Assembly: GCA_010365115.1 (NCBI GenBank)
Contig: JAAFGX010000003.1
Span: forward strand, 1-64,000
Origin: Paludibacter sp.
GTDB taxonomy: Bacteria > Bacteroidota > Bacteroidia > Bacteroidales > Paludibacteraceae
DNA: 64,000 nt
Direction of reading: 5' to 3'
In this document: piece after piece, positions 23,271-32,446 of the stretch
Position numbering within the stretch: the first letter of the stretch is position 1
How the letters are laid out: every line of letters begins with the position of its first letter
Position numbers and translations under genes: made by a program
The notes under the pieces: model-generated
Databases searched by the model: none
What the model was told of the DNA's origin: nothing
The model's input: only the letters and a program-made list of their open reading frames with translations

Positions 23271-23434
23271 TCTTGACTCTTGGCTCTTGGCTCTTGGTTC
23301 TTGGTTCTTGGTTCTTGGTTCTTGGTTCTTGGTTCTTGACTCTTGGCTCTTGGTTCTTGACTCTTGGTTCTTGGTTCTTGGTTCTTGGTTCTTGACTCTT
23401 GGTTCTTGGTTCTTGGTTCTTGGTTCTTGGTTCT
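23271..23434. repeat. Tandem array III, 7-bp unit CTTGGTT/CTTGGCT/CTTGACT
   Basis: About 23 uninterrupted heptamers abutting the udk stop codon. Confidence 0.97.
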
Positions 23435-24050
23435 ATTTCTTCACTTCCAAATTATTCTCAATATATTTTGACAATATATCAATAGCAATATGATTGTTTC
23501 CACCTTGAGGAATTATCAAATCGGCAAAGCGTTTTGAAGGTTCGATAAATTGTAGGTGCATTGGTTTCACTGTAGTTTCATAACGTTCCATCACTTTATT
23601 AACTGATCTGCCGCGTTCAATTATATCTCGGTTAATTACTCTAATTAACCTATCATCGGCATCGGCATCAACAAAAACTTTCAAATCCATCATTTTACGT
23701 AATTCTGGATTTGTAAGTACCAAAATACCTTCAATAATAATTACATGACAAGGTTTTATCGGAATAGTTTCTGTGGCCCGCGTGCAGGTGAGATACGAAT
23801 AAATGGGCTGATCGATGGTTTTTCCTTTGCGAACATCTTTCAAATGCTTCACCAACAATTCAAATTCGATAGAATCAGGATGATCAAAATTAATCTCCAA
23901 ACGTTCTTCCAGAGGCAAGTGTCCGCTATCACGATAGTAAGAATCTTGGGGTAAAATAACAACTTCGCCATCCGGCAAACGTTCCATAATTTTGCGAACA
24001 ACTGTTGATTTTCCAGAACCAGTTCCACCCGCAATTCCAATTATTAACAT
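23433..24050 (-). CDS. udk: uridine kinase
   Basis: LIIGIAGGTGSGKSTVVRKI (P-loop), ILPQDSYYRD, NFDHPDSIEF. Confidence 0.96.
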   Translation of the reverse strand: MLIIGIAGGTGSGKSTVVRKIMERLPDGEVVILPQDSYYRDSGHLPLEERLEINFDHPDSIEFELLVKHLKDVRKGKTIDQPIYSYLTCTRATETIPIKPCHVIIIEGILVLTNPELRKMMDLKVFVDADADDRLIRVINRDIIERGRSVNKVMERYETTVKPMHLQFIEPSKRFADLIIPQGGNNHIAIDILSKYIENNLEVKK

Positions 24051-24276
24051 ATATTTTTAGTGTTAGTTTTCAGAGCACTAAAGTAATAATTTATTTATTT
24101 TTAGCGGTTGTTGTTTCAGTTTATTTTTGCATTTCAAATTATTATTTTTCTCATACAACTGACAAACAAACACATATATTATTAATTTTACAAATTATTC
24201 TATCAAATATCAAATAAAATAGTATTAATTTTCTGTTTTTTATGCATTTTAGAATGAGTTCTATTCGCAAAGGTTG

Positions 24277-24284
24277 TATATTTG
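24277..24284 (+). promoter_or_regulatory. Bacteroidota -7 element upstream of GH20
   Basis: TATATTTG, 28 nt before the ATG. Confidence 0.5.
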
Positions 24285-24312
24285 TAGGGCTAAAATTTAA
24301 AAACAAGGTACA

Positions 24313-26631
24313 ATGAATAAATCAACTTCAAATATTAGACTTTTACTTTATTTTCTGATTTGTTATTTTTCAACACTTCCAATTATGTCAACTGAATATA
24401 ATATCATTCCTTATCCGGAACATTTGACTCCAAAAACAGGTACTTTTGAATTTAATAAACGAACAATAATATTGTACGATATAAAACATCCGGAGGTCAA
24501 AAAACTAGCACAGCAATTCTACAATCAGTTTGAGTTGGTTACTGGTTTAAAATTGAAAATGATTGATATTAAAAATGCAGACAATTCTAATGCTGTTATT
24601 TTTCAATCAGGTTCATTTGAAAACCGGGAAGCCTATAATTTAAACATCTCGCCAAAATCTATTCAAATAATTGCAGCATCACCAAATGGATTTTTCTACG
24701 GATTGCAAACATTGTATCAATTATTACCACCAGAAATATATGGAAAAAAGAAAGTCGCAATAAAAAAATGGTCAGTTCCTTCTGTTCAAATCACAGATTC
24801 ACCCCGATTTGCATACCGTGGATTACATTTGGATGTAGGTCGGCATTTCTTTCCGGTGGAGTTTATAAAAAAGTACATAGACGCCATGGCTATTCATAAA
24901 TTCAATAAGTTTCATTGGCATTTAACTGAAGATCAGGGTTGGAGAATTGAAATTAAAAAATATCCTAAACTTACTGAAATTGGTTCGAAACGCGATGAAA
25001 CAATTATTGGTCATTTTTACGAACGTTTTCCGCAACAATATGATGGCAAGCCGTATGGCGGTTTCTATACTCAGGACGAAGCCAAAGAAATTGTGGCTTA
25101 TGCAGCTGAAAGATGTATAGATGTGATTCCTGAAATTGAAATGCCGGGACATGCTCAGGCTGCCATTGCTGCCTATCCGTTTTTATCCTGCACCAAAGAT
25201 TCCACCATAAAAGTGGCCACCCGTTGGGGAATTTTCAAGGAGGTTTATTGTCCGCGAGATACTACTTTTAGTTTTCTAGAAGATGTTTTGACTGAGATTA
25301 TGGAGATTTTTCCAAGTAAATACATTCATATTGGTGGCGATGAATGTCCTAAAGACCGTTGGAAAAGCTGTCCGGATTGTCAGTCTTTGATTAAAAGTAA
25401 AAACTTAAAAGATGAAAACGAGCTTCAGAGTTATTTCATCGAACGTATAGAGAAATTTGTAAATTCCAAAGGACGTCAGATTATCGGTTGGGATGAAATA
25501 CTAGATGGTGGTTTAGCTCCAAATGCAACGGTTATGTCCTGGAGAGGAATACGTGGTGGAATAGCCGCTGCAAAAGCCGGACACGATGTAATAATGACAC
25601 CCGGAACTCATTGTTATTTTGACCATTATCAATCCGACCCCGAAACTGAACCAATGACCATTGGCGGTTACACACCTTTGAGTAAAGTGTATCAATATGA
25701 ACCCATTCCTACAGAATTATCGACGGAAGAATCCAAACACATTTTAGGAGCGCAAGCCAACGTGTGGACAGAATATATGCCCACATCGGATAATGTTGAA
25801 TACATGGCCTTTCCACGTATTTCGGCCATGGCGGAAGTAGTCTGGAGCAGCAAAACCAATCGGAACTGGAACTTGTTTAGAAATAGAATGCTGACCAACT
25901 TTAAACGCTACGAACAGTTGAATATCAAACCGTCCAACGCATTTTTCGATGTTCAGTTCCAATCCAATTTAACGGCCGATAAAAAGTTGCAAATAACACT
26001 TTCCTGCGATCATCCCGCATCGCAAATACGTTATTCAATAAATGGCAAACAACAAATTTACAAAGAACCTTTTCTTCTTCCTGAATCGGCAAAAATTACG
26101 GCAACTGCTTATGTGAAAGGCAAGGAAGTTGGCAATCCGATTACGAAATCGTTTATTGTAAGCAAGTTAACCGGATTAAATTACAGCAAAAATGCAACCA
26201 GCAGTTGGTATGATGGAGGAAATGTAAATTCACTTACCGATGGAGTAAGCGGAAACACAAGAGTATATTCACAATGGTTGGGATCTCTAAAAAAACGTGA
26301 TGCACAAGTAATAATAGATTTACAAACTGTCCAACAAATAAAATATTTTTCAGTTGGATTACTTAATGCACCTGCTTTGTGTGTTTTATATCCGCCTGAA
26401 TTGAAATTATATGGTTCAGTAAATGGCTCAGATTATCAACTTCTAGCCGCAAAAGAAATATCGGCATCAACCGCACCAACATGGGAAATGTTCCGATCCG
26501 AATTGACTTTTCCACCTACCGAAGTCCGTTATTTAAAATTGGAACTGAAAAATGCAGGAGCTTGTCCTGCTGATCGAACTGAAAATTCAGAGGGAAGTAT
26601 GCTTTTTATGGATGAAATTGCAGCGTGGTAA
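24313..26631 (+). CDS. beta-N-acetylhexosaminidase, GH20
   Basis: RGLHLDVGRHFFPVEFIKKYIDAMAIHKFNKFHWHLTEDQGWRIEIKKYPKL; YIHIGGDECPKDRW; C-terminal chitobiase-like and F5/8-type regions. Confidence 0.95.
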   Translation: MNKSTSNIRLLLYFLICYFSTLPIMSTEYNIIPYPEHLTPKTGTFEFNKRTIILYDIKHPEVKKLAQQFYNQFELVTGLKLKMIDIKNADNSNAVIFQSGSFENREAYNLNISPKSIQIIAASPNGFFYGLQTLYQLLPPEIYGKKKVAIKKWSVPSVQITDSPRFAYRGLHLDVGRHFFPVEFIKKYIDAMAIHKFNKFHWHLTEDQGWRIEIKKYPKLTEIGSKRDETIIGHFYERFPQQYDGKPYGGFYTQDEAKEIVAYAAERCIDVIPEIEMPGHAQAAIAAYPFLSCTKDSTIKVATRWGIFKEVYCPRDTTFSFLEDVLTEIMEIFPSKYIHIGGDECPKDRWKSCPDCQSLIKSKNLKDENELQSYFIERIEKFVNSKGRQIIGWDEILDGGLAPNATVMSWRGIRGGIAAAKAGHDVIMTPGTHCYFDHYQSDPETEPMTIGGYTPLSKVYQYEPIPTELSTEESKHILGAQANVWTEYMPTSDNVEYMAFPRISAMAEVVWSSKTNRNWNLFRNRMLTNFKRYEQLNIKPSNAFFDVQFQSNLTADKKLQITLSCDHPASQIRYSINGKQQIYKEPFLLPESAKITATAYVKGKEVGNPITKSFIVSKLTGLNYSKNATSSWYDGGNVNSLTDGVSGNTRVYSQWLGSLKKRDAQVIIDLQTVQQIKYFSVGLLNAPALCVLYPPELKLYGSVNGSDYQLLAAKEISASTAPTWEMFRSELTFPPTEVRYLKLELKNAGACPADRTENSEGSMLFMDEIAAW

Positions 26632-26659
26632 TTTTATAAAAACAGATTGTATTAAACCT

Positions 26660-26695
26660 AAAAGCGACCGATTCTTGAGAGAATCGGTCGCTTTT
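26660..26695. terminator. Bidirectional terminator between GH20 and nadC
   Basis: AAAAGCGACCGATTCT-TGAG-AGAATCGGTCGCTTTT perfect stem with A/T tracts. Confidence 0.9.
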
Positions 26696-26723
26696 AATAT
26701 CTTCTTCAAAAAATATAAATACA

Positions 26724-27563
26724 TTACAGAGCTTTGAAACTCATATCCAAACTTTTCACCGAATGAGTCAAAGCACCCACCGAAATAAAGTCCACTCCAC
26801 ATTCGGCATATTCTTTCAAGGTTGCAAAAGTAATTCCACCGGATGATTCAGTTTCGTATTTTCCTCCAATAATTTCAACAGCTTTTCTAGTATTTTCAGG
26901 AGTAAAATTATCGAGCATGATCCGGTTAACTCCACCAACTGCCATAACTTGCGCCAATTCGTCAAAATTTCTGACTTCAATTTCAATTTTCAAATCTTTG
27001 CCATTTTCTTTCAGATAATTTTTGGCACGAAGTATAGCTTTATCAATTCCACCAGCAAAATCCACATGATTATCTTTCAACAAAATCATATCGTAAAGAC
27101 CAATACGATGATTTACTCCACCGCCAATCTTTACTGCTTCTTTTTCAAGTAATCGAAGTCCGGGAGTTGTTTTGCGTGTGTCCAACACTCGGGTTTTAGT
27201 ACCTTCCAACGCTTTTACATATTCGCGGGTTCGCGTGGCAACACCACTCATTCTCTGCATAATATTCAACATCAAACGTTCAGTTTGCAGCAGCGATTGA
27301 ATTTTGCCTTCAACTACAAAAGCAATGTCACCCACATTTACTTCGGCGCCATCATTTATAAAAACAGTCATTTTTAGTTCTGAATCAAAAATGCGAAATA
27401 TTTCGCGTGCTACTTCAACTCCTGCCAAAACGCCATTTTCTTTTATTATTAACTGAGATTTGCCTACAGCAGTTGCAGGAATACACGAAAGTGTTGTATG
27501 ATCGCCATCACCGATATCTTCGGCAAACCAAAGCGAAATAAGTTGTTCGAAATCGTTAGTCAT
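26724..27563 (-). CDS. nadC: nicotinate-nucleotide diphosphorylase (carboxylating)
   Basis: WFAEDIGDGDHTTLSCIP, RMSGVATRTREYV, RVLDTRKTTPGLRLLEKEAVKIGGGVNHRIGLYDMILLKDNH. Confidence 0.96.
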   Translation of the reverse strand: MTNDFEQLISLWFAEDIGDGDHTTLSCIPATAVGKSQLIIKENGVLAGVEVAREIFRIFDSELKMTVFINDGAEVNVGDIAFVVEGKIQSLLQTERLMLNIMQRMSGVATRTREYVKALEGTKTRVLDTRKTTPGLRLLEKEAVKIGGGVNHRIGLYDMILLKDNHVDFAGGIDKAILRAKNYLKENGKDLKIEIEVRNFDELAQVMAVGGVNRIMLDNFTPENTRKAVEIIGGKYETESSGGITFATLKEYAECGVDFISVGALTHSVKSLDMSFKAL

Positions 27564-27945
27564 TGGAAGGTTCAATTCGGAGTTGTTGAATCTCATTTTT
27601 ACGGGTTAATACATATACACGAAAACTTCCTGTACCTGTTTTAAGTGTGCCTATAACAAAACTAGCAGCATCTTTATTGCCTTTGTGTAGCAACTGAAAT
27701 CCTGAAACTCTATTTTTACGGAAAAAATCTACAATAATGCCTGTGGCTTGTTGCTTGCTGAAAATATCATTTTTGTTTTCAATAACAAGTTCTACATTAT
27801 CATTCAAAAAGCCTGAAAGTCGACTTGCATTGCCTTCGTTAAGTGATGCTATTATTTCTGATGGTACTTCTGCTGATTGGGCTTCAATCATTGGAATTAC
27901 ACAAAACAAGCAGAAACTAAAAAGAAGTAATTTAATTGTTTTCAT
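27556..27945 (-). CDS. DUF4783 domain protein
   Basis: 129 aa exported protein: AQSAEVPSEIIASLNEGNASRLSGFLNDNVELVIENK; upstream of and overlapping nadC. Confidence 0.75.
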   Translation of the reverse strand: MKTIKLLLFSFCLFCVIPMIEAQSAEVPSEIIASLNEGNASRLSGFLNDNVELVIENKNDIFSKQQATGIIVDFFRKNRVSGFQLLHKGNKDAASFVIGTLKTGTGSFRVYVLTRKNEIQQLRIEPSND

Positions 27946-28133
27946 ATTGTTATACTTTTTTTTGAAAAAACATTTTTTATTTGAAATGATTTCTCGTTAA
28001 AAAACGCCATATTTGCATTTAATTACAATATCACGTTGCAAAAATACATTAATTAAATGCTAGCAGCAAAATAATTTGACTGTTTTTTATTTGCAACAAA
28101 TAGCAAGCCAGAAAAACTTAAACATCTAAATTA

Positions 28134-28607
28134 ATGAAAATAAATCTATTAACTGTTGGAAAAACAACAAATGCACATATGATTAAACTTCAGGAGGAGT
28201 ATCATAATCGATTGAAATTTTATATTCCTTTTGAATCGCTAGTGATTCCTGAATTAAAAAACACAAAAAATTTATCCATTGTTGAACAACAAGAAAAAGA
28301 AGCTGATTTAATTTTAAAGCAAATTGAAATTGGTGATGAATTAATATTGCTCGACGACAAAGGAAAACAGTTTACATCCATGGGATTCTCAAAATATATT
28401 GAGAAAAAAATGATATCAACTCACAAACGCACGGTTTTTGTAGTTGGCGGACCATACGGATTTTCACAAAGGATATATCAACGTGCAAACGGATTAGTTT
28501 CACTTTCTACAATGACTTTTTCGCATCAAATGATTCGGTTAATATTTTTAGAACAACTTTATAGGGCAATGACAATATTAAAAGGCGAACCTTATCATCA
28601 TGAGTAA
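28134..28607 (+). CDS. rlmH: 23S rRNA (pseudouridine1915-N3)-methyltransferase RlmH
   Basis: MKINLLTVGKT...LLDDKGKQFTSMGFSKYIE...FVVGGPYGFS...LEQLYRAMTILKGEPYHHE. Confidence 0.97.
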   Translation: MKINLLTVGKTTNAHMIKLQEEYHNRLKFYIPFESLVIPELKNTKNLSIVEQQEKEADLILKQIEIGDELILLDDKGKQFTSMGFSKYIEKKMISTHKRTVFVVGGPYGFSQRIYQRANGLVSLSTMTFSHQMIRLIFLEQLYRAMTILKGEPYHHE

Positions 28608-28650
28608 TAAAATTGCTACAAAAAGCTAAAAAGAAAAAACATATAACTCA

Positions 28651-31600
28651 ATGAATTTAAAAAAAAGCAGTCGTTTACTTATTTACTCTTTGTTATTAAG
28701 CATAACAATTGGTTTAATGTGCGATTTTTTTTATAGAAATTCACCGAAAAATGCAATCAATATTGAAGCATTTCAAACTCAACTAATACAAAAAGAAACT
28801 GAAGCAGCCACTACTCTTGAAAGTCTCAAACAAATAATTGTCAAAAAATCAGTTGATTCTTTAATTAACTATTCATTCCTCAAGAGTGATATATCCTATT
28901 ATGTTTTCAAGAATAATAATATGATATTCTGGTCGGATAACAATCTTGATATAAGCAACATATCACTCCCCGACTCTACCGACTGGCACTATGTACTTTT
29001 ACCTAATGCACATTGCGTTAGCAGGTTGCTTTCATTCGATTCTGTAAAAATACTGGCATTGATTACCGTAAAAAACAATTATCCGTATGAAAATGAAGAG
29101 TTGGTCAATAATTTTGCGAAAGGGTTCAACATAGACAAACAAGTTCAAATTGTAAAAAGTCAGAAGTCAGATAAATTTGACGTTTTTTGTAAACACGGTA
29201 ATTATTTATTCTCTCTTGCTGAATCTAACAAACCTATTTTCAACGAAACATGGTCAGTAATCAGTTTAAGTGCTTATTCGATAGCCTTTTTACTTTTTTT
29301 TCTGCTTTACAGCCAATCACCTTATTTAATCCGTAGAAAAACGTTCAATATAAAATTATTTTCTTTCGTTTCTTTAAGTGTTGGTCTAATTCTCGGGATG
29401 CTTTTGTTTTTTAATATTCCGGCATCTCTATTTCAAAATAAATTATTTACAGCATTTCAATATGCTTCAAATCCTTTACTAGCTTCAATTTGTCATTTAA
29501 CTATCGTAACCGGTTATTTTTTAGCCACCATTTATTTATTTTACTCTCATGTAAACATTGATAAATTAGTAAATACATACACCAGGATTGCCTTGCAGGT
29601 TTGGTTTGCTCTATATTTTGGTCTTACCTATTATATTATGAGTGGTCTTGTTTACCATTCGAGCATACAGCTTGCAATTCTAAGTTTCAGCGATTTTTCA
29701 ATCATTACTATCTGGATTCATTTCCTAATATTAGTATGGGGAATTGGTCTTACATTACTTTTTTTCAAAACTCATCATTTTTTTAAATTAAAACATCTAC
29801 TTAAAAATGGGCTGTATACAGACATTCTATTAACTATTTTCTTAATTCTTATCTGTTTGATTTTGTCAAGTCAAGACGCAATAAGCATGGGGATTTGGTT
29901 CACAGCTCTATGGTTGGTTCTTTATTTGCCATTTTTACTTCCTTCATACAAAAACATATATGTTTTTATTGCGCTGTGGTTGTTTATGTTTACAGCATTT
30001 TGGGTCGTAAATTCATACCGTATAAATGATAATTTAAAGTATGAAAAATACAAACTTCTTGCTCAAAACATATTTATCAATGGCAATACCGAGAATGACC
30101 GCATGGCCGATATTTTATTAGAAGAATTGGATTTGAAAATTAATTCTGATAATAAAGCAAAGGATTTATTAACAAAACCAGATTCATTATCTGCTGCCAA
30201 CAAATATCTGAATGAAAACTACTTGCGTGGTTTTTGGAACAGATATGAAATGCGATTGAATGTAGTAACAAAAAATTCAGAATTGTATAACGAGTATATG
30301 CAATACATTAATGCAGTGGGTACAAAAATAAAAAAAACGCATTTTTACAGTGTACCAGCAAATGAAAATAATATATCTTACATTGGTGCTTTTCCATTTA
30401 AATCTTACAAAACAGATTCGATGGAGTTTTTTATGGAATTTTATCCACGTCGCAACTTTAAGAGCTATAGTTTTCCCAACTTATTAATTTCATCGGCACC
30501 AGACATTCTCACACGCATGAATCTTACAATTGCCCGATATGAAAACCAAAAACTAGTTTATTCATCAGGTAATGAGGAATATCAATACAACATCAAGTGG
30601 ATTCCAAAAAACAAATTGAATTTTTTCAAAGTTATTTATATGGGGAAAGTCCATTTTGTGTTAGCTGCAAATGCAAGTACTTATATAGTTCTTACTGAAC
30701 AACAATTATACAATCCTTCAACTTATTTTCTCTATTTTATTTATACTTTTCTTACTTATTTCGCATTTTGCTGGCTGGTTGTATGGAGTTACCAACTAGT
30801 TAGAAAGAAACGAAATTATCGACTTGGGTTATCTGCCAAATTTCAATATGCATTCATTTCTTTACTTATTATCAGCTTCTTAGGAATTTTCTATGTATCG
30901 GTAAATTTTATCCAAAAAAAATATAGGGATGAACAAATCGTAAATCTAGAGAGCAAAAAAAGTTATATCCAGAAAGCTTTACAAGATATGTATTATTGGA
31001 ATCAGGATTTGAATGTTTTAAACAGTCAAAAGCTAAATTTCGACCTTCAGGATTTATCCTATATTTATCATACCGATATTCATGTTTATAATAATCGAGG
31101 TGTACTTGTTGGTAGCTCTCAACCACTTATATTTAATAAAAGTTTGATTAGCAATCGAATTTCACCAACACCTTACTTTTCTCTGAATCCTAATTTAAAT
31201 CAATACGAACACATTGGAAGATTAAATTATCTGACCGGATATTCTGATTTTTATAATGGCGATTTCCTTCAAATAGGATACATTGCAATACCTCAGTTCT
31301 TTAGTCAGGATGAAATAAGAAGCGAAATTGAAAGTTTCTTAGCAGTAATAATACACATATATCTTATTATTATTGTTTTAGCAATTTTATTAAGTTTATT
31401 TATTGGGAAGCAATTATCAGCCCCGCTTAATATGATTGAAAACAAATTAAAGGAGATGCGATTGGGGCGACGCAATGAAAAGATTGATTATACGCTAAAT
31501 GATGAAATTGGTCAGTTGGTATCACAATATAATAGAACCATTGATGAACTGGAACAAAGCGCTAATCTATTAGCCAAGTCGGAACGTGAAACTGCATGGA

Positions 31601-32271
31601 AATCGATGGCACGACAAGTGGCACATGAAATAAATAATCCGCTCACTCCTATGAAACTCACTATTCAGCAAATGCAACGAACAAAAAAAATGAATGATGA
31701 ACGTTTCGATGAGTATTTTGCAAAATCAACCGATATGCTAATCGAGCAAATTGACAATTTATCACGCATTGCTGGTACATTCTCAAATTTTGCACGTATG
31801 CCCGAAGCAAATTTCGAGAAAGTGGATATTGCTGCAAAAATAGTTTCGGTAGTACAATTATTCTCAAATAACAACGAAGAAATACAAATAAAATTCAAAG
31901 GGTTAAAAAGAGGAGTATATGTTTTTGCCGATCCTGAGCAATTGGTACAAGTATTTAATAATCTGCTCAAAAATGCCATTCAATCTATTCCTGAGACTCA
32001 AAATGGGAATGTTCAAGTAGTATTGAAACAAATCGGAGAAAAAGTAATTATCGAAATTAGCGACAACGGTACAGGAATAAATCCTGAGATCAGTGACAAA
32101 CTTTTTGTTCCCAACTTTACCACTAAAACTACCGGTATGGGATTGGGGCTGGCTATTGCTAAAAATATCATTGAACTTTCGGGCGGTACAATTACCTTTA
32201 CCACCAAACTCGCCGAAGGAACAATTTTTACGGTTTCATTACCAAATGAGGTGTCTCAAACATCAAATTAA
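28651..32271 (+). CDS. Large polytopic sensor histidine kinase (HAMP-HisKA-HATPase)
   Basis: 1206 aa, many TM segments; MARQVAHEINNPLTPMKLTIQQMQR H-box; VQVFNNLLKNAIQSIP N-box; DNGTGI...TTGMGLGLAIAKNIIELSGG. Confidence 0.92.
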   Translation: MNLKKSSRLLIYSLLLSITIGLMCDFFYRNSPKNAINIEAFQTQLIQKETEAATTLESLKQIIVKKSVDSLINYSFLKSDISYYVFKNNNMIFWSDNNLDISNISLPDSTDWHYVLLPNAHCVSRLLSFDSVKILALITVKNNYPYENEELVNNFAKGFNIDKQVQIVKSQKSDKFDVFCKHGNYLFSLAESNKPIFNETWSVISLSAYSIAFLLFFLLYSQSPYLIRRKTFNIKLFSFVSLSVGLILGMLLFFNIPASLFQNKLFTAFQYASNPLLASICHLTIVTGYFLATIYLFYSHVNIDKLVNTYTRIALQVWFALYFGLTYYIMSGLVYHSSIQLAILSFSDFSIITIWIHFLILVWGIGLTLLFFKTHHFFKLKHLLKNGLYTDILLTIFLILICLILSSQDAISMGIWFTALWLVLYLPFLLPSYKNIYVFIALWLFMFTAFWVVNSYRINDNLKYEKYKLLAQNIFINGNTENDRMADILLEELDLKINSDNKAKDLLTKPDSLSAANKYLNENYLRGFWNRYEMRLNVVTKNSELYNEYMQYINAVGTKIKKTHFYSVPANENNISYIGAFPFKSYKTDSMEFFMEFYPRRNFKSYSFPNLLISSAPDILTRMNLTIARYENQKLVYSSGNEEYQYNIKWIPKNKLNFFKVIYMGKVHFVLAANASTYIVLTEQQLYNPSTYFLYFIYTFLTYFAFCWLVVWSYQLVRKKRNYRLGLSAKFQYAFISLLIISFLGIFYVSVNFIQKKYRDEQIVNLESKKSYIQKALQDMYYWNQDLNVLNSQKLNFDLQDLSYIYHTDIHVYNNRGVLVGSSQPLIFNKSLISNRISPTPYFSLNPNLNQYEHIGRLNYLTGYSDFYNGDFLQIGYIAIPQFFSQDEIRSEIESFLAVIIHIYLIIIVLAILLSLFIGKQLSAPLNMIENKLKEMRLGRRNEKIDYTLNDEIGQLVSQYNRTIDELEQSANLLAKSERETAWKSMARQVAHEINNPLTPMKLTIQQMQRTKKMNDERFDEYFAKSTDMLIEQIDNLSRIAGTFSNFARMPEANFEKVDIAAKIVSVVQLFSNNNEEIQIKFKGLKRGVYVFADPEQLVQVFNNLLKNAIQSIPETQNGNVQVVLKQIGEKVIIEISDNGTGINPEISDKLFVPNFTTKTTGMGLGLAIAKNIIELSGGTITFTTKLAEGTIFTVSLPNEVSQTSN

Positions 32272-32387
32272 AAGTAAATTCATAAACTTGAGTACTATCA
32301 AAGTAGTTACATCCCGATAGCTATCAGTGATTAGTTACGAGTTACAAGGCTAAATATATGAAAGTTATTATCAATTACTTAAAACAT

Positions 32388-32422
32388 AAAACCGCAAACC
32401 AATTAACTTGATTTGCGGTTTT
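32388..32422. terminator. Bidirectional terminator
   Basis: AAAACCGCAAA-N13-TTTGCGGTTTT between convergent genes. Confidence 0.85.
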
Positions 32423-32446
32423 ATTACCTTTTATTAAATGTTGAGT

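Noticed and set aside
23056-23434. Possible CRISPR array or telomere-like repeat (TTTAGYG)
   Set aside because: Units are 7-9 bp with no spacers and no cas genes nearby; resemblance to TTTAGGG telomeres is coincidental in an internal chromosomal gap.
23242-23493. ORF 83 aa (LGSWFLVLGSWFLVL...)
   Set aside because: Translation of tandem array III running antisense into the udk 3' end; low-complexity artefact.
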